NCBI RefSeq assembly: GCF_002005565.1
Contig: NZ_BDJC01000047.1
Span: forward strand, 1-57,839
Length of the DNA stretch: 57,839 nucleotides
Direction of reading: 5' to 3'
Source: Streptomyces sp. JHA26
GTDB taxonomy: Bacteria; Actinomycetota; Actinomycetes; Streptomycetales; Streptomycetaceae
Made by a program: the position numbers and the translations under genes. Shown piece after piece: positions 1-8,391 of the stretch (position 1 is its first letter; each line of letters opens with the position of its first letter). The notes under the pieces were generated by a model. That model had not been told where the DNA came from. It saw nothing but the letters and a program-made list of their open reading frames with translations, and searched no databases.

Positions 1-591
1 GGCACGCACACCGGGGACCGCCGCCGCGAGGGCCTGCGCGGCGTCCACGGCGGCCTGTCGCGCGGCGGCCTCGGCGGCCTCGTCCGCGGCCTGGTCCGGC
101 GTCTCGCCCCTGGCGTCCCGCCGGGCCCTCTCCGCCCGCTCGGCCCGCTCCTGGGCGTCCCGGGAGTGCTCCAGCAGCCCGCGCAGCACGGAGGCCTGGG
201 CGAGGACGGCCATGGCGGCGGCGTAGGGGTCCCCGACCGTCTCCCGGCGCAGCTCGGCGAACTCCGGTGACTCCGTCAGCGCCGTGAGGGCCTGGTGGTT
301 GACCAGCCGGGAGACGGACATCTCCGTGCGGCCGCGCAGGCGCGGGCGGGCCTGGTAGGCGGCCAGGAACGCGTCGGTCAGGAGGTCGGCGGCGTGTTCG
401 TGGCGCTCGGTCAGCTCCGCGGTCAGCTCCCGCAGTCCGGCCGACTGCTCGTAGGTGTCGCGCCAGGTGAGCCGGTCGAAGCGGTCCGCGACCACGGCCG
501 AGGTGTGCTTCCCGGAAGCGGTGGCCGCCCGGTGCGGTCGTGCCCCGGCCCCGCCCGCCGGTCCGCCGGGTCCGCTCGGTGCCGTTCCCAT
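1..591 (-). CDS. Partial gene downstream of a RavA/MoxR ATPase; probable ViaA-like partner (N-terminal part)
   Basis: The open frame starts at an ATG 20 nt after the stop of the ATPase gene and continues to the window edge, so 197 residues are visible. The first 30 residues are a Gly/Ala/Pro-rich tail. After that the sequence is helical and charged, with an Arg/Glu/Ala-rich stretch (alternating RAERAER-type residues) typical of a coiled coil. No von Willebrand A motif (DxSxS) falls in the visible part, so the name rests on context: RavA-type ATPases are normally followed by a VWA-domain partner whose VWA fold is C-terminal. The frame is real (GC-rich third positions throughout); the product name is inference. 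Confidence 0.6.
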   Translation of the reverse strand, partial: MGTAPSGPGGPAGGAGARPHRAATASGKHTSAVVADRFDRLTWRDTYEQSAGLRELTAELTERHEHAADLLTDAFLAAYQARPRLRGRTEMSVSRLVNHQALTALTESPEFAELRRETVGDPYAAAMAVLAQASVLRGLLEHSRDAQERAERAERARRDARGETPDQAADEAAEAAARQAAVDAAQALAAAVPGVRA

Positions 592-611
592 GGTCCCGTC
601 CGTCCCGCTGC

Positions 612-1805
612 TCAGAGCCGGTCCTGCACCGTGCTCGCGTCCACGCCGAGGGCCTCGGTGAGGACGCGGGCGCGGACGGCACGCCAGCGGCCGGTGACCC
701 GGTCGATGGTGGCGGTGGAGCGGCCCGCGCCCGCCGCCTCCCCGCGCAGCTCCTCCAGCCGCTTCCCCGCCGTGGCGAGCCTGTTGTGGGCCTTCTTGAT
801 GACCCACTCGCTCAGCGCCTCGCGGGACTGCCCGGCCATCGCGTCCAGCTGGACCTCCAGCTCCTCGACGACGTCGGCCAGGTCGAGCGCCTCCTTGGCG
901 TCCGGGTTGACCAGCTGCAGCACCTCGCGCTCGACGACCGGGCGCTGGGCGGGGGAGTCCCACAGCACGTGGGTCAGCACCGACAGGTCCCTCGCGGCGA
1001 CCTCCGGACGGCCGTCGAGGAACGCGGAGGCCTGGAGCAGGCCCACCGCCTGCCGCCACCGGCGGTCCGAGGCGACGAGCTCCTTGCGGCGCAGGGCGGC
1101 CCGCAGCGTGCACACCGCGTCCACGATCGCGTCGGGGACCTCCACGGCCGGGACGGCCTCGGTCACGGCGTGCTGCAGGGCGGCCAGCTCCACCGTGGTC
1201 CGCCGCGGGGCCGCCGGGCGGGCGACGGCGGAGCGGACCAGCGCGGCGAAGTTCGAGGGGTCCTCCAGGTACCTCACCTCGATCCGCACCAGCAGCCGGT
1301 CGTAGATCGCGGCCGAGTCCTCTCCCCCGGGCAGCTCGTTGCTCGCCGTGATGGCGCCGATCAGCGGGCAGCGGATCGGCTCGCCGCCGTTCTCCGGGTG
1401 GTAGATCCGCTCGTTGAGGTAGCCCAGCGTCTCGTTCAGCGCGGCCGTGGAGCACTTGAAGATCTCGTCGATGAACGCGATGTGCGCGGTCGTGGCGCGG
1501 CCGTCGTAGACCTGGCGGTACTCGCCCCGGGCCAGCGCGGCGACGTCGATGGGACCGAACATCCTCGTCGGCGCGGTGAACTTCGACAGGAGGATCTCCC
1601 AGTAGGACGCCCCCTCGACCCTGCCCGTGAGCTCGCGGGCCATCTCGGACTTCGCCGTTCCGGGCGGGCCGAGCACCAGCGAGTGCTGTCCGGCCAGCAG
1701 CGTCACCACCAGCGTCCGCACCACGTCGGCCCGCTCGTAGAAACGGTCCGACAGCTCGTCGCCGATCGCCCGCAGCCTCCGGGCCGTGTCCTGCGCGTCC
1801 TCCAT
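612..1805 (-). CDS. MoxR/RavA-family AAA+ ATPase
   Basis: This is a 397-residue AAA+ ATPase of the RavA branch of the MoxR group, which remodels protein complexes together with a VWA-domain partner. Walker A is GPPGTAKS (residues 46-53) and Walker B lies in IAFIDEIFK. The sequence around TAPTRMFGPID and the sensor-1 region ITASNELP are typical of RavA. It is shorter than E. coli RavA (about 500), lacking most of the C-terminal region. I chose the ATG at 1805 because GGGAG lies about 8 nt upstream; an ATG at 1829 is in frame but has no comparable site. It is probably cotranscribed with the partial gene that follows. The cellular target is unknown. Confidence 0.88.
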   Translation of the reverse strand: MEDAQDTARRLRAIGDELSDRFYERADVVRTLVVTLLAGQHSLVLGPPGTAKSEMARELTGRVEGASYWEILLSKFTAPTRMFGPIDVAALARGEYRQVYDGRATTAHIAFIDEIFKCSTAALNETLGYLNERIYHPENGGEPIRCPLIGAITASNELPGGEDSAAIYDRLLVRIEVRYLEDPSNFAALVRSAVARPAAPRRTTVELAALQHAVTEAVPAVEVPDAIVDAVCTLRAALRRKELVASDRRWRQAVGLLQASAFLDGRPEVAARDLSVLTHVLWDSPAQRPVVEREVLQLVNPDAKEALDLADVVEELEVQLDAMAGQSREALSEWVIKKAHNRLATAGKRLEELRGEAAGAGRSTATIDRVTGRWRAVRARVLTEALGVDASTVQDRL

Positions 1806-2213
1806 GGTCGACTCCCTTGCCTCCGGCACCCCGATGGGCCGACGAGACGGCCCCGCCCCCCGAGGTCACGACGCGGTGACAACGTAGCCGAGGCGATCGC
1901 CACGGTGCCGGGCCACCCCCCGTCCCCGTATCGGAACCGGGGACCGGGGTGTTTGACGCGGGCGCGCGGGGGCAGGCGCAGTTCCAGTGCTTCGGACAGG
2001 AGGCACGTCCGTGGGAGCCGCACGACGCCGCCGCGGACGCGTCCGTCCTGTTCCCGGACGCCCTCCCACGGTGACCGCCCGAACCCAGGGCCGTGTCGTC
2101 GCACCGCCGGCGCCCGTCCCGCGCCACGGAGAGCTCCGCGAGCCCCGGCGCCGGCCGGGCACCCGCCCGGCGGGACGACAGGACCCCGCACTCCGAAGGA
2201 GTTGCGACGCACC
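1806..2213. other. Divergent intergenic region between the ATPase and sigma factor genes
   Basis: This 408-nt gap must hold the promoters of both flanking genes, but I could not recognise a convincing -35/-10 pair or a SigB-type promoter. It has a structured stretch: 9-bp arms at 2009-2017 and 2063-2071 enclose a perfect 12-bp palindrome (CGGACGCGTCCG, 2034-2045). A strong AGGAGG at 1998-2003 precedes a GTG at 2011 that opens a frame running into the sigma gene. No gene is called here. Confidence 0.5.
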
Positions 2214-3008
2214 ATGCCGATCCAAGCCGCCGCGAAGCACCCGCACGACGACGCCCCCGACACCGCGGACGCCTTCCACCGTCTGACCACCCTTCCCGAG
2301 GGCCCGGAGCGCGACGCGGTCCGGGACCGGATCGTCGAGGCCTGGCTGCCCATGGCCGAACGGCTCGCGGGACGCTTCCGCAGCCGCGGCGAGAGCTACG
2401 AGGACCTGCGCCAGGTCGCGGCCCTCGGTCTCGTCAAGGCCGTCGACCGGTACGACCCCGCCCGCGGAAGCGCCTTCGAGAGCTACGCCGTACCCACCGT
2501 CACCGGTGAGATCAAGCGCCACTTCCGTGACCACATGTGGACCCTGCACGTGCCGCGCCGGGTCCAGGAACTCCGCAACCGCGTCCGCTCCGCCGGGCAG
2601 GAGCTGTCCCAGACCACGCCCGGCCACAGGCCCACCGTCGCCGAGATCGCCGCACACGCCGATCTGAGCGAGGAGGACGTCCGGGTGGGCATGGAGGCCC
2701 TGGAGAGCTTCACGGCCCTGTCCCTGGACGCCGAGGTCTCCGGCAGCGACGACGGCTACTCGCTCGTCGACGGCCTCGGCGCCTCCGATCCGGCCCTCGA
2801 CACCGTCGTCGACCGCGAGGCCGTCAGGGAACGGCTGGCCGCCCTGCCCGAGCGGGAGCGCGCCATCCTCTACATGCGGTTCTTCGACGACATGACCCAG
2901 AGCCGCATCGCCGAGCAGCTCGGCATCTCCCAGATGCACGTCTCCCGGCTGATCAGCCGGAGCTGCGACCGGGTGCGGGAACAGGTGCTGCGGGATCCGG
3001 CGGCCTGA
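2214..3008 (+). CDS. RNA polymerase sigma factor, SigB/SigF/SigG subfamily
   Basis: This is a 264-residue group 3 sigma-70 factor of the SigB/SigF/SigG type used by streptomycetes in stress response and differentiation. Region 2 is visible (YEDLRQVAALGLVKAVDRYDP, with GEIKRHFRDH downstream), then region 3 (PTVAEIAAHADLSEEDV) and region 4 (LPERERAILYMRFFDDMTQS followed by an HTH, IAEQLGISQMHVSRLI). The ATG is preceded by GAAGGAG about 12 nt upstream. No anti-sigma or anti-anti-sigma gene is adjacent, unlike the classical sigB operon, so its control is not visible here. Which of the many Streptomyces paralogues it matches cannot be decided by eye. Confidence 0.93.
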   Translation: MPIQAAAKHPHDDAPDTADAFHRLTTLPEGPERDAVRDRIVEAWLPMAERLAGRFRSRGESYEDLRQVAALGLVKAVDRYDPARGSAFESYAVPTVTGEIKRHFRDHMWTLHVPRRVQELRNRVRSAGQELSQTTPGHRPTVAEIAAHADLSEEDVRVGMEALESFTALSLDAEVSGSDDGYSLVDGLGASDPALDTVVDREAVRERLAALPERERAILYMRFFDDMTQSRIAEQLGISQMHVSRLISRSCDRVREQVLRDPAA

Positions 3009-3170
3009 CCCGGCGGCGCGGCGGGCGTCCGAACCCGTCCCTCACCCACACGGGCGCCCCGGTCCCGCGAACGGCGCAGGGCGGCGCGCGCCGCCGGGCC
3101 GGGCGGGCTGTGATGGCCGGGGGCGCGAGTGCCGTGCCCCCGCAGCCGTCGCTCGAAGGAGCCCGAACCC

Positions 3171-4301
3171 ATGCGCCGCACCACCCGTGTCCTGTCCGCC
3201 GCCGTACTCTCCGGTGCCGCCCTGGGCGTCTTCGCCGGGTCCGGCTCGGCGGACCCGGGCGGCACCCCGCGGCCGGCCGGCGCCGGTGGACCGGCCGCCG
3301 AGGTCAGTCCGGCCGACGCCGGTCCGGGCGACACCGTCACCGTCTCGGTCACCTGCGACCCGGCCGGCGGGGCCGCGCCGGACACCCTCGACGCGGTCTC
3401 GCCGGCCTTCGACGGGGGCACCGTCGCGCTGCTGAAGGTGGCGGGCGCGGACGGCGGGACCTCCCGGACCGCCTATCGCGGCACCGCGCGCATAGCCCCC
3501 GCCGGGGAACTGGAGGCCGACCCGGACGCGGCGGGCCCCGCCTCGCCGTGGACCGTCGACGGCACCTGCCCGGCGTCGTCCGGCGGTGGGGGCAGGCCCT
3601 GGAGCGCGGCGATGACGGTGTCCTCCCCGGCGAGCGGCGGCGCCGAACCCGGCCGGTCCCCGGGGAACGCCGCCCCCGAGCCCTCCTGCCGTCCGTCCAC
3701 CGGGCCCCGCGACGAACCCGCCGTGCCGCGCGAGGCGCCGGTCGTGCCGCGTGAGGAACCCGTCGTCCCCGACGGCGAGCCGACGGCACGTGACGAGACC
3801 GCGCCGTATGCCGAGCCCGCCGCCCCGGGCGACGAGGCGGTACCGGACGAGGCGGCCCCGGGCGACGGGTCCGCCCTCGACGGGGAAACCGTCCCGGGCG
3901 ACGGGTCCGTCCCCGGCGGGGAAACCGTCCCGAACGACGAGGCCGTCCCCGACGACCAGTCCGCCCTCTCCGGCCGGGCCGCCCCCGACGACCAGTCCGC
4001 CCTCTCCGGCCGGGTCACCTCCTACGACCGGTCCGCCCTCCCCGGCCGGGCCGCTCCCGCCGGCCACTCCGCCACGCACGGTGTGCCCTGCACGACCAGG
4101 CCGCCGTGCCCCGGGCCCACGGCGTGGGACGCGTCCTGCGGCGGCGGGAAGGCGGAGCACGGGGTGCAGGCCGGTACGGGAGGGTCCCTCACCGACTCCG
4201 TGCCCGCCCTGGCCGCCGGCGGCGTCCTGATCGCGGGCGCGTTCGGCGGGGCCGCGTACCGGCTGCGGCTGCGGCTGCGCAGGGGGACCCGGGCCCACTG
4301 A
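3171..4301 (+). CDS. Secreted/wall-associated repeat protein with C-terminal membrane segment
   Basis: 376 residues with no enzyme motif recognised. The N-terminus is a signal peptide (MRRTTRVLSAAVLSGAALG). A roughly 110-residue Ig-like domain follows, with two cysteines (SVTCDP and DGTCPA). Residues about 180-310 are acidic, low complexity and repetitive (VPREEPVVP, DGETVPGDG), ending in three 12-residue repeats of the DDQSALSGRAAP type. The end has a CGGG-GVQAGTGGS-like segment, a hydrophobic helix (VLIAGAFGGAAY) and an Arg-rich tail, a layout common in Streptomyces surface proteins that lack LPXTG. The ATG follows GAAGGAG. A cell-envelope role is inferred from layout only. Confidence 0.75.
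   Translation: MRRTTRVLSAAVLSGAALGVFAGSGSADPGGTPRPAGAGGPAAEVSPADAGPGDTVTVSVTCDPAGGAAPDTLDAVSPAFDGGTVALLKVAGADGGTSRTAYRGTARIAPAGELEADPDAAGPASPWTVDGTCPASSGGGGRPWSAAMTVSSPASGGAEPGRSPGNAAPEPSCRPSTGPRDEPAVPREAPVVPREEPVVPDGEPTARDETAPYAEPAAPGDEAVPDEAAPGDGSALDGETVPGDGSVPGGETVPNDEAVPDDQSALSGRAAPDDQSALSGRVTSYDRSALPGRAAPAGHSATHGVPCTTRPPCPGPTAWDASCGGGKAEHGVQAGTGGSLTDSVPALAAGGVLIAGAFGGAAYRLRLRLRRGTRAH
3951..4058 (+). repeat. Three 36-bp in-frame tandem repeats
   Basis: Units at 3951-3986, 3987-4022 and 4023-4058 encode 12-residue repeats (DDQSALSGRAAP, DDQSALSGRVTS, YDRSALPGRAAP). Units 1 and 2 are nearly identical at the nucleotide level, which suggests recent duplication. They lie in the low-complexity stalk of the surface protein. 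Confidence 0.85.
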
Positions 4302-4445
4302 CCCGCCCCGGCCGGGGTGATCGACGCGACGCGGGCCGGAGCCATGACCGGGCGGCCCGATGGGTACTCGGTGCACGACCGGAGCACGAGGAAGGAACCG
4401 GACCGTGGCCCGGCGGTGACACGACCCGGCACGACGGAGGCACCC

Positions 4446-5768
4446 ATGCGGCGGACGGACCCCGAGGACGACGCCCCCGAACGCCACGCGGCGCCCGGGG
4501 CCGGGAGCCCCGTCGGCCGCGTGCCCGGGGACGACGACCCCGAAGGCCACGGCACCGTCCGCCAGGGCCCGCACCTTCCCGAGGACGGGCTGCCCGTGCT
4601 GCCCGAGCTGTCCGCCGTCCTCGCCGCCTCCGCGGGCCGCGCCCACGAGGAACCCGCCGGTGGCGCCCCGGCCCTGCTGGACGCCGCCTGCGGCTACTGG
4701 AACCGGCGCGGACTGCCCACCGACCCGGGCCACGTGGCCGCCGCCCCCGGCGCGGGCGCCCTGCTGCTCGCGCTGACCGCCGCGCTCGGCGGCGACGTCC
4801 TCGTACCGCGTCCCTGCGCCGCCTGGTGGGCACCGTACGCACGGCTGCTGGGCAGACCCGTCTTCCACGTCCCCACCCCCGCCGAGTCCGGTGGCGTCCC
4901 CGATCCGTACGCCCTCCTGGAGACCGTGCGCCGCGTCCGCGCCGAGGGCGGCGACCCGCGCCTGCTCGTGCTCTCCGTCGCCGACGACCCCACCGGCACC
5001 GTCGCGCCGCCCGAGCTGATGCACGAGACCGTCGAGGCCGCCGTCGGCGAGGGACTGCACCTGGCCGACGACGAGACCTGGCGCGACACCCTGCACGACC
5101 CGCACGCCACCGTGCTGCTCAGCCCCGCCGAGATGCTGCCCGACCACGTCACCGTCGTCACCGACCTGGCCGGCGCGCTGCTGCCGCCGGGCTGGCCGGC
5201 CGCGGTCGCCCGCTTCCCCGCGTCCGCCGCCGGGAACGGCCTGCACGCGCGCGTGCTCGACGTGCTCACCGCGCTCGGCGCCCGCATCGCCGCGCCCCTG
5301 ACCGCCGCGGCCGGGTACGTGCTCACCGAACCCGAGTCGGTCACGGCCCGCCGGTCGGCAGCCGTACGCCTGCACGCGCGCGTGGCCGCCGCCGTGCACG
5401 CCGCCGTCGTCGCCGCGGGCGCCACCGCCCGGCCCCCGCAGGCCGGGCGCCACCTGTACGCCGACCTCGGCCCGCTGCGCGACGCGCTCGGCGCCCGGGG
5501 AGTCGGCGACGCCCAGGAACTGGAGGACTTCCTCACCGCCCGGCTCGGCATGCCCGCTCCCGGCGGCCACCGCTTCGGCGACGACCTCCTCGCCCTGCGC
5601 GTCCGGCTGTCCACCGGCCCGTTGCTGGGGGACACCGACGAGCGGCGCGCGGAATGCCTCGCCGCACCCGACCCGTTGGAACTTCCGCACGTGCACGCCG
5701 CGTTGACCGGTCTGAAGTCGGTCTTCGGCGATCTCTGTGACGCTCAGCGATGGGAGCCTCCTCGATGA
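4446..5768 (+). CDS. Aminotransferase-fold protein (class I/II) lacking the PLP-binding lysine
   Basis: This 440-residue protein aligns by eye with fold-type I aminotransferases. It has a cofactor-domain start (GAGALLLALTAALGGDVLVPRP), a DDPTGTV block where active enzymes have NNPTG (residues 180-184), and LADDETW (from 206) for the DEIY block. The next block, normally SKxxxxxGWRxGY with the Schiff-base lysine, reads TDLAGALLPPGWPAA, so glycine 243 replaces lysine and proline replaces the arginine. It is therefore probably not a working transaminase and may be structural or regulatory. GGAGG lies 5 nt before the ATG. It overlaps the next gene by ATGA, implying translational coupling to an MBL hydrolase. 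Confidence 0.8.
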   Translation: MRRTDPEDDAPERHAAPGAGSPVGRVPGDDDPEGHGTVRQGPHLPEDGLPVLPELSAVLAASAGRAHEEPAGGAPALLDAACGYWNRRGLPTDPGHVAAAPGAGALLLALTAALGGDVLVPRPCAAWWAPYARLLGRPVFHVPTPAESGGVPDPYALLETVRRVRAEGGDPRLLVLSVADDPTGTVAPPELMHETVEAAVGEGLHLADDETWRDTLHDPHATVLLSPAEMLPDHVTVVTDLAGALLPPGWPAAVARFPASAAGNGLHARVLDVLTALGARIAAPLTAAAGYVLTEPESVTARRSAAVRLHARVAAAVHAAVVAAGATARPPQAGRHLYADLGPLRDALGARGVGDAQELEDFLTARLGMPAPGGHRFGDDLLALRVRLSTGPLLGDTDERRAECLAAPDPLELPHVHAALTGLKSVFGDLCDAQRWEPPR

Positions 5769-6829
5769 CGCAGCAGCCCCGGTCGACCGCGAGCACCACC
5801 ACGCCCGTCCAGGACCAGGACACCCGCGCTCCCTCGGCCACGGCCGCCCCCTCCCCACCGCTCGCCGAGCCCCGGCCGCTGGCCGAACGCCGGGTGTGGC
5901 CGCGGACCTTCCACGACCGGCTGACCGCACCGCTGCCCGGTCTGAAGGCCTTCGCCAGATTCGCCCGCGAGGGCGCGGTCAGACCCGGCCCCGAGGGCCT
6001 CGCCGACATCCCCAGGCTGCCGTACGCCCCCGGCCCGCCGCCCCGCGTGGACGCCCGCACCGTCGCGGTGACCTGGGTGGGACACGCCAGCTGGGTGGTG
6101 AGCATCGGCGGGCTCACCGTGCTCACCGACCCGGTCTGGTCCCGCCGCATCATCGGCACCCCCGCCCGCATCACCCCCGTCGGCGTCGCCTGGAACGACC
6201 TGCCGCGGGTCGACGCGGTCGTCATCAGCCACAACCACTACGACCACCTGGACGCCCCGACGCTGCGCCGGCTCCCGCGCGACACCCCGGTGTTCGTCCC
6301 GGCCGGGCTCGGCCGCTGGTTCCACCGGCGCCGGTTCACCCGCGTCACCGAGCTGGACTGGTGGGAGGGGGCTCTGCTGGACGGGGTCCGCTTCGACTTC
6401 GTGCCGGCCCACCACTGGTCCAAGCGCAGCCTCACCGACACCTGCCGCACCCTGTGGGGCGGCTGGGTCCTCACCGGCCCCGACGGCCGGTGCGTGTACT
6501 TCGCCGGCGACACCGGGTACGGCCACTGGTTCTCCCGCATCGGCCGCCGCCACCCCGGCATCGACCTCGCGCTGCTCCCCATCGGCGCCTACGACCCGCG
6601 CTGGTGGCTCAGCGACGTGCACTGCGACCCGGAGGAGGCGGTCCGGGCCGCCCGGGACCTGGGGGCCCGGCGGATGGCGCCGATGCACTGGGGCACCTTC
6701 GTGCTGTCGGCCGAACCGGTCATGGAACCGCTCACCCGCGTACGCGCCGCGTGGGAGCGGGCGGGCCTGCCGCGGGAGGACCTGTGGGACCTGCCCGTCG
6801 GCGGCTCCCGCGTGCTGGACGACGAGTGA
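5765..6829 (+). CDS. MBL-fold metallohydrolase, NAPE-PLD/UlaG-like
   Basis: 354 residues. The zinc-binding signature HNHYDH appears in AVVISHNHYDHLD, with further ligands in PAHHW, FAGDTGYG and PMHWGTF. A membrane-targeting-like N-terminal extension (MTQQPRSTAST, then a proline-rich stretch) and the motif TWVGHASWVV match the N-acyl-phosphatidylethanolamine phospholipase D-like branch, so a phosphodiester or lipid substrate is plausible but unproven. The ATG at 5765 overlaps the upstream stop (ATGA). An in-frame ATG at 5750 also exists, but the coupled start is preferred. The last codons are duplicated in the 25-bp repeats that follow. Confidence 0.88.
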   Translation: MTQQPRSTASTTTPVQDQDTRAPSATAAPSPPLAEPRPLAERRVWPRTFHDRLTAPLPGLKAFARFAREGAVRPGPEGLADIPRLPYAPGPPPRVDARTVAVTWVGHASWVVSIGGLTVLTDPVWSRRIIGTPARITPVGVAWNDLPRVDAVVISHNHYDHLDAPTLRRLPRDTPVFVPAGLGRWFHRRRFTRVTELDWWEGALLDGVRFDFVPAHHWSKRSLTDTCRTLWGGWVLTGPDGRCVYFAGDTGYGHWFSRIGRRHPGIDLALLPIGAYDPRWWLSDVHCDPEEAVRAARDLGARRMAPMHWGTFVLSAEPVMEPLTRVRAAWERAGLPREDLWDLPVGGSRVLDDE

Positions 6830-6879
6830 CTCCCGCGTGCCGGACGGCGAGTGACTCCGGCGTGCCGGACGGCGAGCCG
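6805..6879. repeat. Three 25-bp tandem repeats spanning a stop codon
   Basis: Units at 6805-6829, 6830-6854 and 6855-6879 share the pattern CTCCCGCGTG...GACGGCGAG. The first contains the final codons and TGA of the MBL gene. The later copies lie outside the gene and have drifted slightly. Confidence 0.85.
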
Positions 6880-6884
6880 GCGCC

Positions 6885-6919
6885 AGGCGTAGGGGCCGCG
6901 TTCCGCCGTCCCTACGCCT
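6885..6919. terminator. Convergent stem-loop terminator
   Basis: AGGCGTAGGG (6885-6894) pairs with CCCTACGCCT (6910-6919) across a 15-nt loop. It sits between the converging MBL and dedA-like genes and includes the last codons of the latter. Confidence 0.6.
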
Positions 6920-7538
6920 TCGCCGGCCCCCGCAGCCGGCGCCAGGCGCTCGGTGCCGCGCCCACCAGCACGGTGAGCGCGATCGCCGCAGCCACGCCCT
7001 CCCACGGCTCGCTGAACAGCGAGCCGCTCAGGATCCCGATCAGCTGGTACGTCACCGCCCAGGCCACACAGGCCGGCAGGTTGCCCCGGGCGAAGCGGCG
7101 CGAGGGCCACTCGGCCAGCAGGCAGGCCAGCATCACCGGGATCCGGCCGGCCGGCACCAGCCGGGACAGCACGAGCACCGCGACGTCGTGCTCGGCGAGC
7201 TTCTCCCGCGCCTGCTCCAGCCGGTCCTCGGGCGCCCGGGACCGGATCACCTCCAGCCAGCGCGACCCGTTCTTCGAACCGACCCCGCGCCGCCCCAGCC
7301 AGTACAGCGCCATGTCCCCGCAGAACGCGGCCAGCGATGCCGTCACGAACACCATCAGCAGCGAGAACGGCAGCGTCTGGTGCATCGCCACCACCGCCGC
7401 CGAACTCACCAGCACGCCCGTCGGCACCACCGGCACCAGCGCCCCGATCAGCACCAGCAGGAACAACGACGGATAACCCAGCGCCTGCTGGGTCGGTTCG
7501 GTCGGGATGCTCGTCACGGCGGTGCCCAGCAAGGTCAC
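6912..7538 (-). CDS. DedA-family integral membrane protein
   Basis: 208 residues with about five hydrophobic segments. Family hallmarks are GDMALYWLGRRGVGSK and RLVPAGRIPVMLACLLAEW followed by RRFARGNLPACVAWA. DedA proteins are polytopic inner-membrane proteins linked to lipid flipping and membrane potential maintenance. Its ATG overlaps the stop of the upstream MBL gene (ATGA at 7535-7538), so the two are translationally coupled. This resembles the other MBL gene nearby and may point to a lipid-related task; that link is inference. Confidence 0.9.
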   Translation of the reverse strand: MTLLGTAVTSIPTEPTQQALGYPSLFLLVLIGALVPVVPTGVLVSSAAVVAMHQTLPFSLLMVFVTASLAAFCGDMALYWLGRRGVGSKNGSRWLEVIRSRAPEDRLEQAREKLAEHDVAVLVLSRLVPAGRIPVMLACLLAEWPSRRFARGNLPACVAWAVTYQLIGILSGSLFSEPWEGVAAAIALTVLVGAAPSAWRRLRGPAKA

Positions 7539-8308
7539 CTCGAGGCCCCCACCCGCACGCTCTCGCCGTGCCCCAGCCGGTGCACCACCACGTCCGGCGC
7601 GCGCAGCGCCGACAGGCGCACGAACTCGTCGCCCGGCGTGTGGAACTCGTGGGGGCGCACGGCGTCCATCCCGATCGGCCAGTACGTGCCGTAGTGCACC
7701 GGCACCGCCGTGGACGGCGCCAGCCGGGCCAGCGCCTCGGCGGCCCGCCCCGCGTCCAGGTGGTCGGGCCCCAGGTACGGCCCCCAGCCGCCGACCGGCA
7801 GCAGCGCCGCGTCGACGGGCCCGACCTCCTTCTCCATCCCGTCGAACAGGCCGGTGTCCCCGGCGAAGTACGTGCGGCCCTCGCCCTCGACCACGTAACC
7901 GAGCGCGGGGGAGCGGTGCGGGCCGAGCGGCAGCCGCCGCCCGTCGTGCCGCGCGGGCACCACGCGTACGCGCAGGTCACCGACCGTCGTCTCGTCACCG
8001 GGCGCCACCTCGGTCAGCCGCAGGTGCCCGAGCCGGCGCAGCCCCGGCACCGCCCGTCGCGCGCCCCGGGGCACGAGCAGGCGCGTGCCCGGCGCGAGCC
8101 GCGCGAGCGACGGCACGTGCAGGTGGTCGGCGTGCAGGTGGGACACCAGCGTCACGTCCGCGCGCCAGGCGTCCGGCGGGGGCACCGGGCCCCGCCGGCG
8201 GCGCAGGTGGGCGAGCCGGCGGACGAACAGCGGGTCGGTGAGCACACGTATGTCCGAGTCCTCGACCGTGCAGGTGGCGTGACCCCACCACGTGAGCTCC
8301 ACCGGCAC
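7535..8308 (-). CDS. MBL-fold metal-dependent hydrolase (UlaG-like)
   Basis: 257 residues starting at a GTG with GAAGGAGG about 8 nt upstream; the frame stays open further upstream, but that part lacks conservation. The product begins VPVELTWWGHATC, has the zinc motif HLHADH (in VTLVSHLHADHLH), and further ligands in VPARHDGR, YFAGDTGLFDG and VHYGTYWP. This is the short UlaG-like type without an N-terminal extension. It is coupled by an ATGA overlap to the DedA gene. The substrate cannot be read from sequence. Confidence 0.88.
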   Translation of the reverse strand: MPVELTWWGHATCTVEDSDIRVLTDPLFVRRLAHLRRRRGPVPPPDAWRADVTLVSHLHADHLHVPSLARLAPGTRLLVPRGARRAVPGLRRLGHLRLTEVAPGDETTVGDLRVRVVPARHDGRRLPLGPHRSPALGYVVEGEGRTYFAGDTGLFDGMEKEVGPVDAALLPVGGWGPYLGPDHLDAGRAAEALARLAPSTAVPVHYGTYWPIGMDAVRPHEFHTPGDEFVRLSALRAPDVVVHRLGHGESVRVGASR

Positions 8309-8391
8309 CTCTTTGCCTCCTTCGCGCGACTCCCCGAAGCCTACGTCCAGGAGTAGGGTCGGCGGCGAAAACGGGAGGTGAGGGGGACACC

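Noticed and set aside
3042..5930. Long minus-strand frame opposite the surface and aminotransferase-like genes
   Set aside because: Gly/Arg-rich shadow with no motif or ribosome binding site; both plus-strand genes are well supported.
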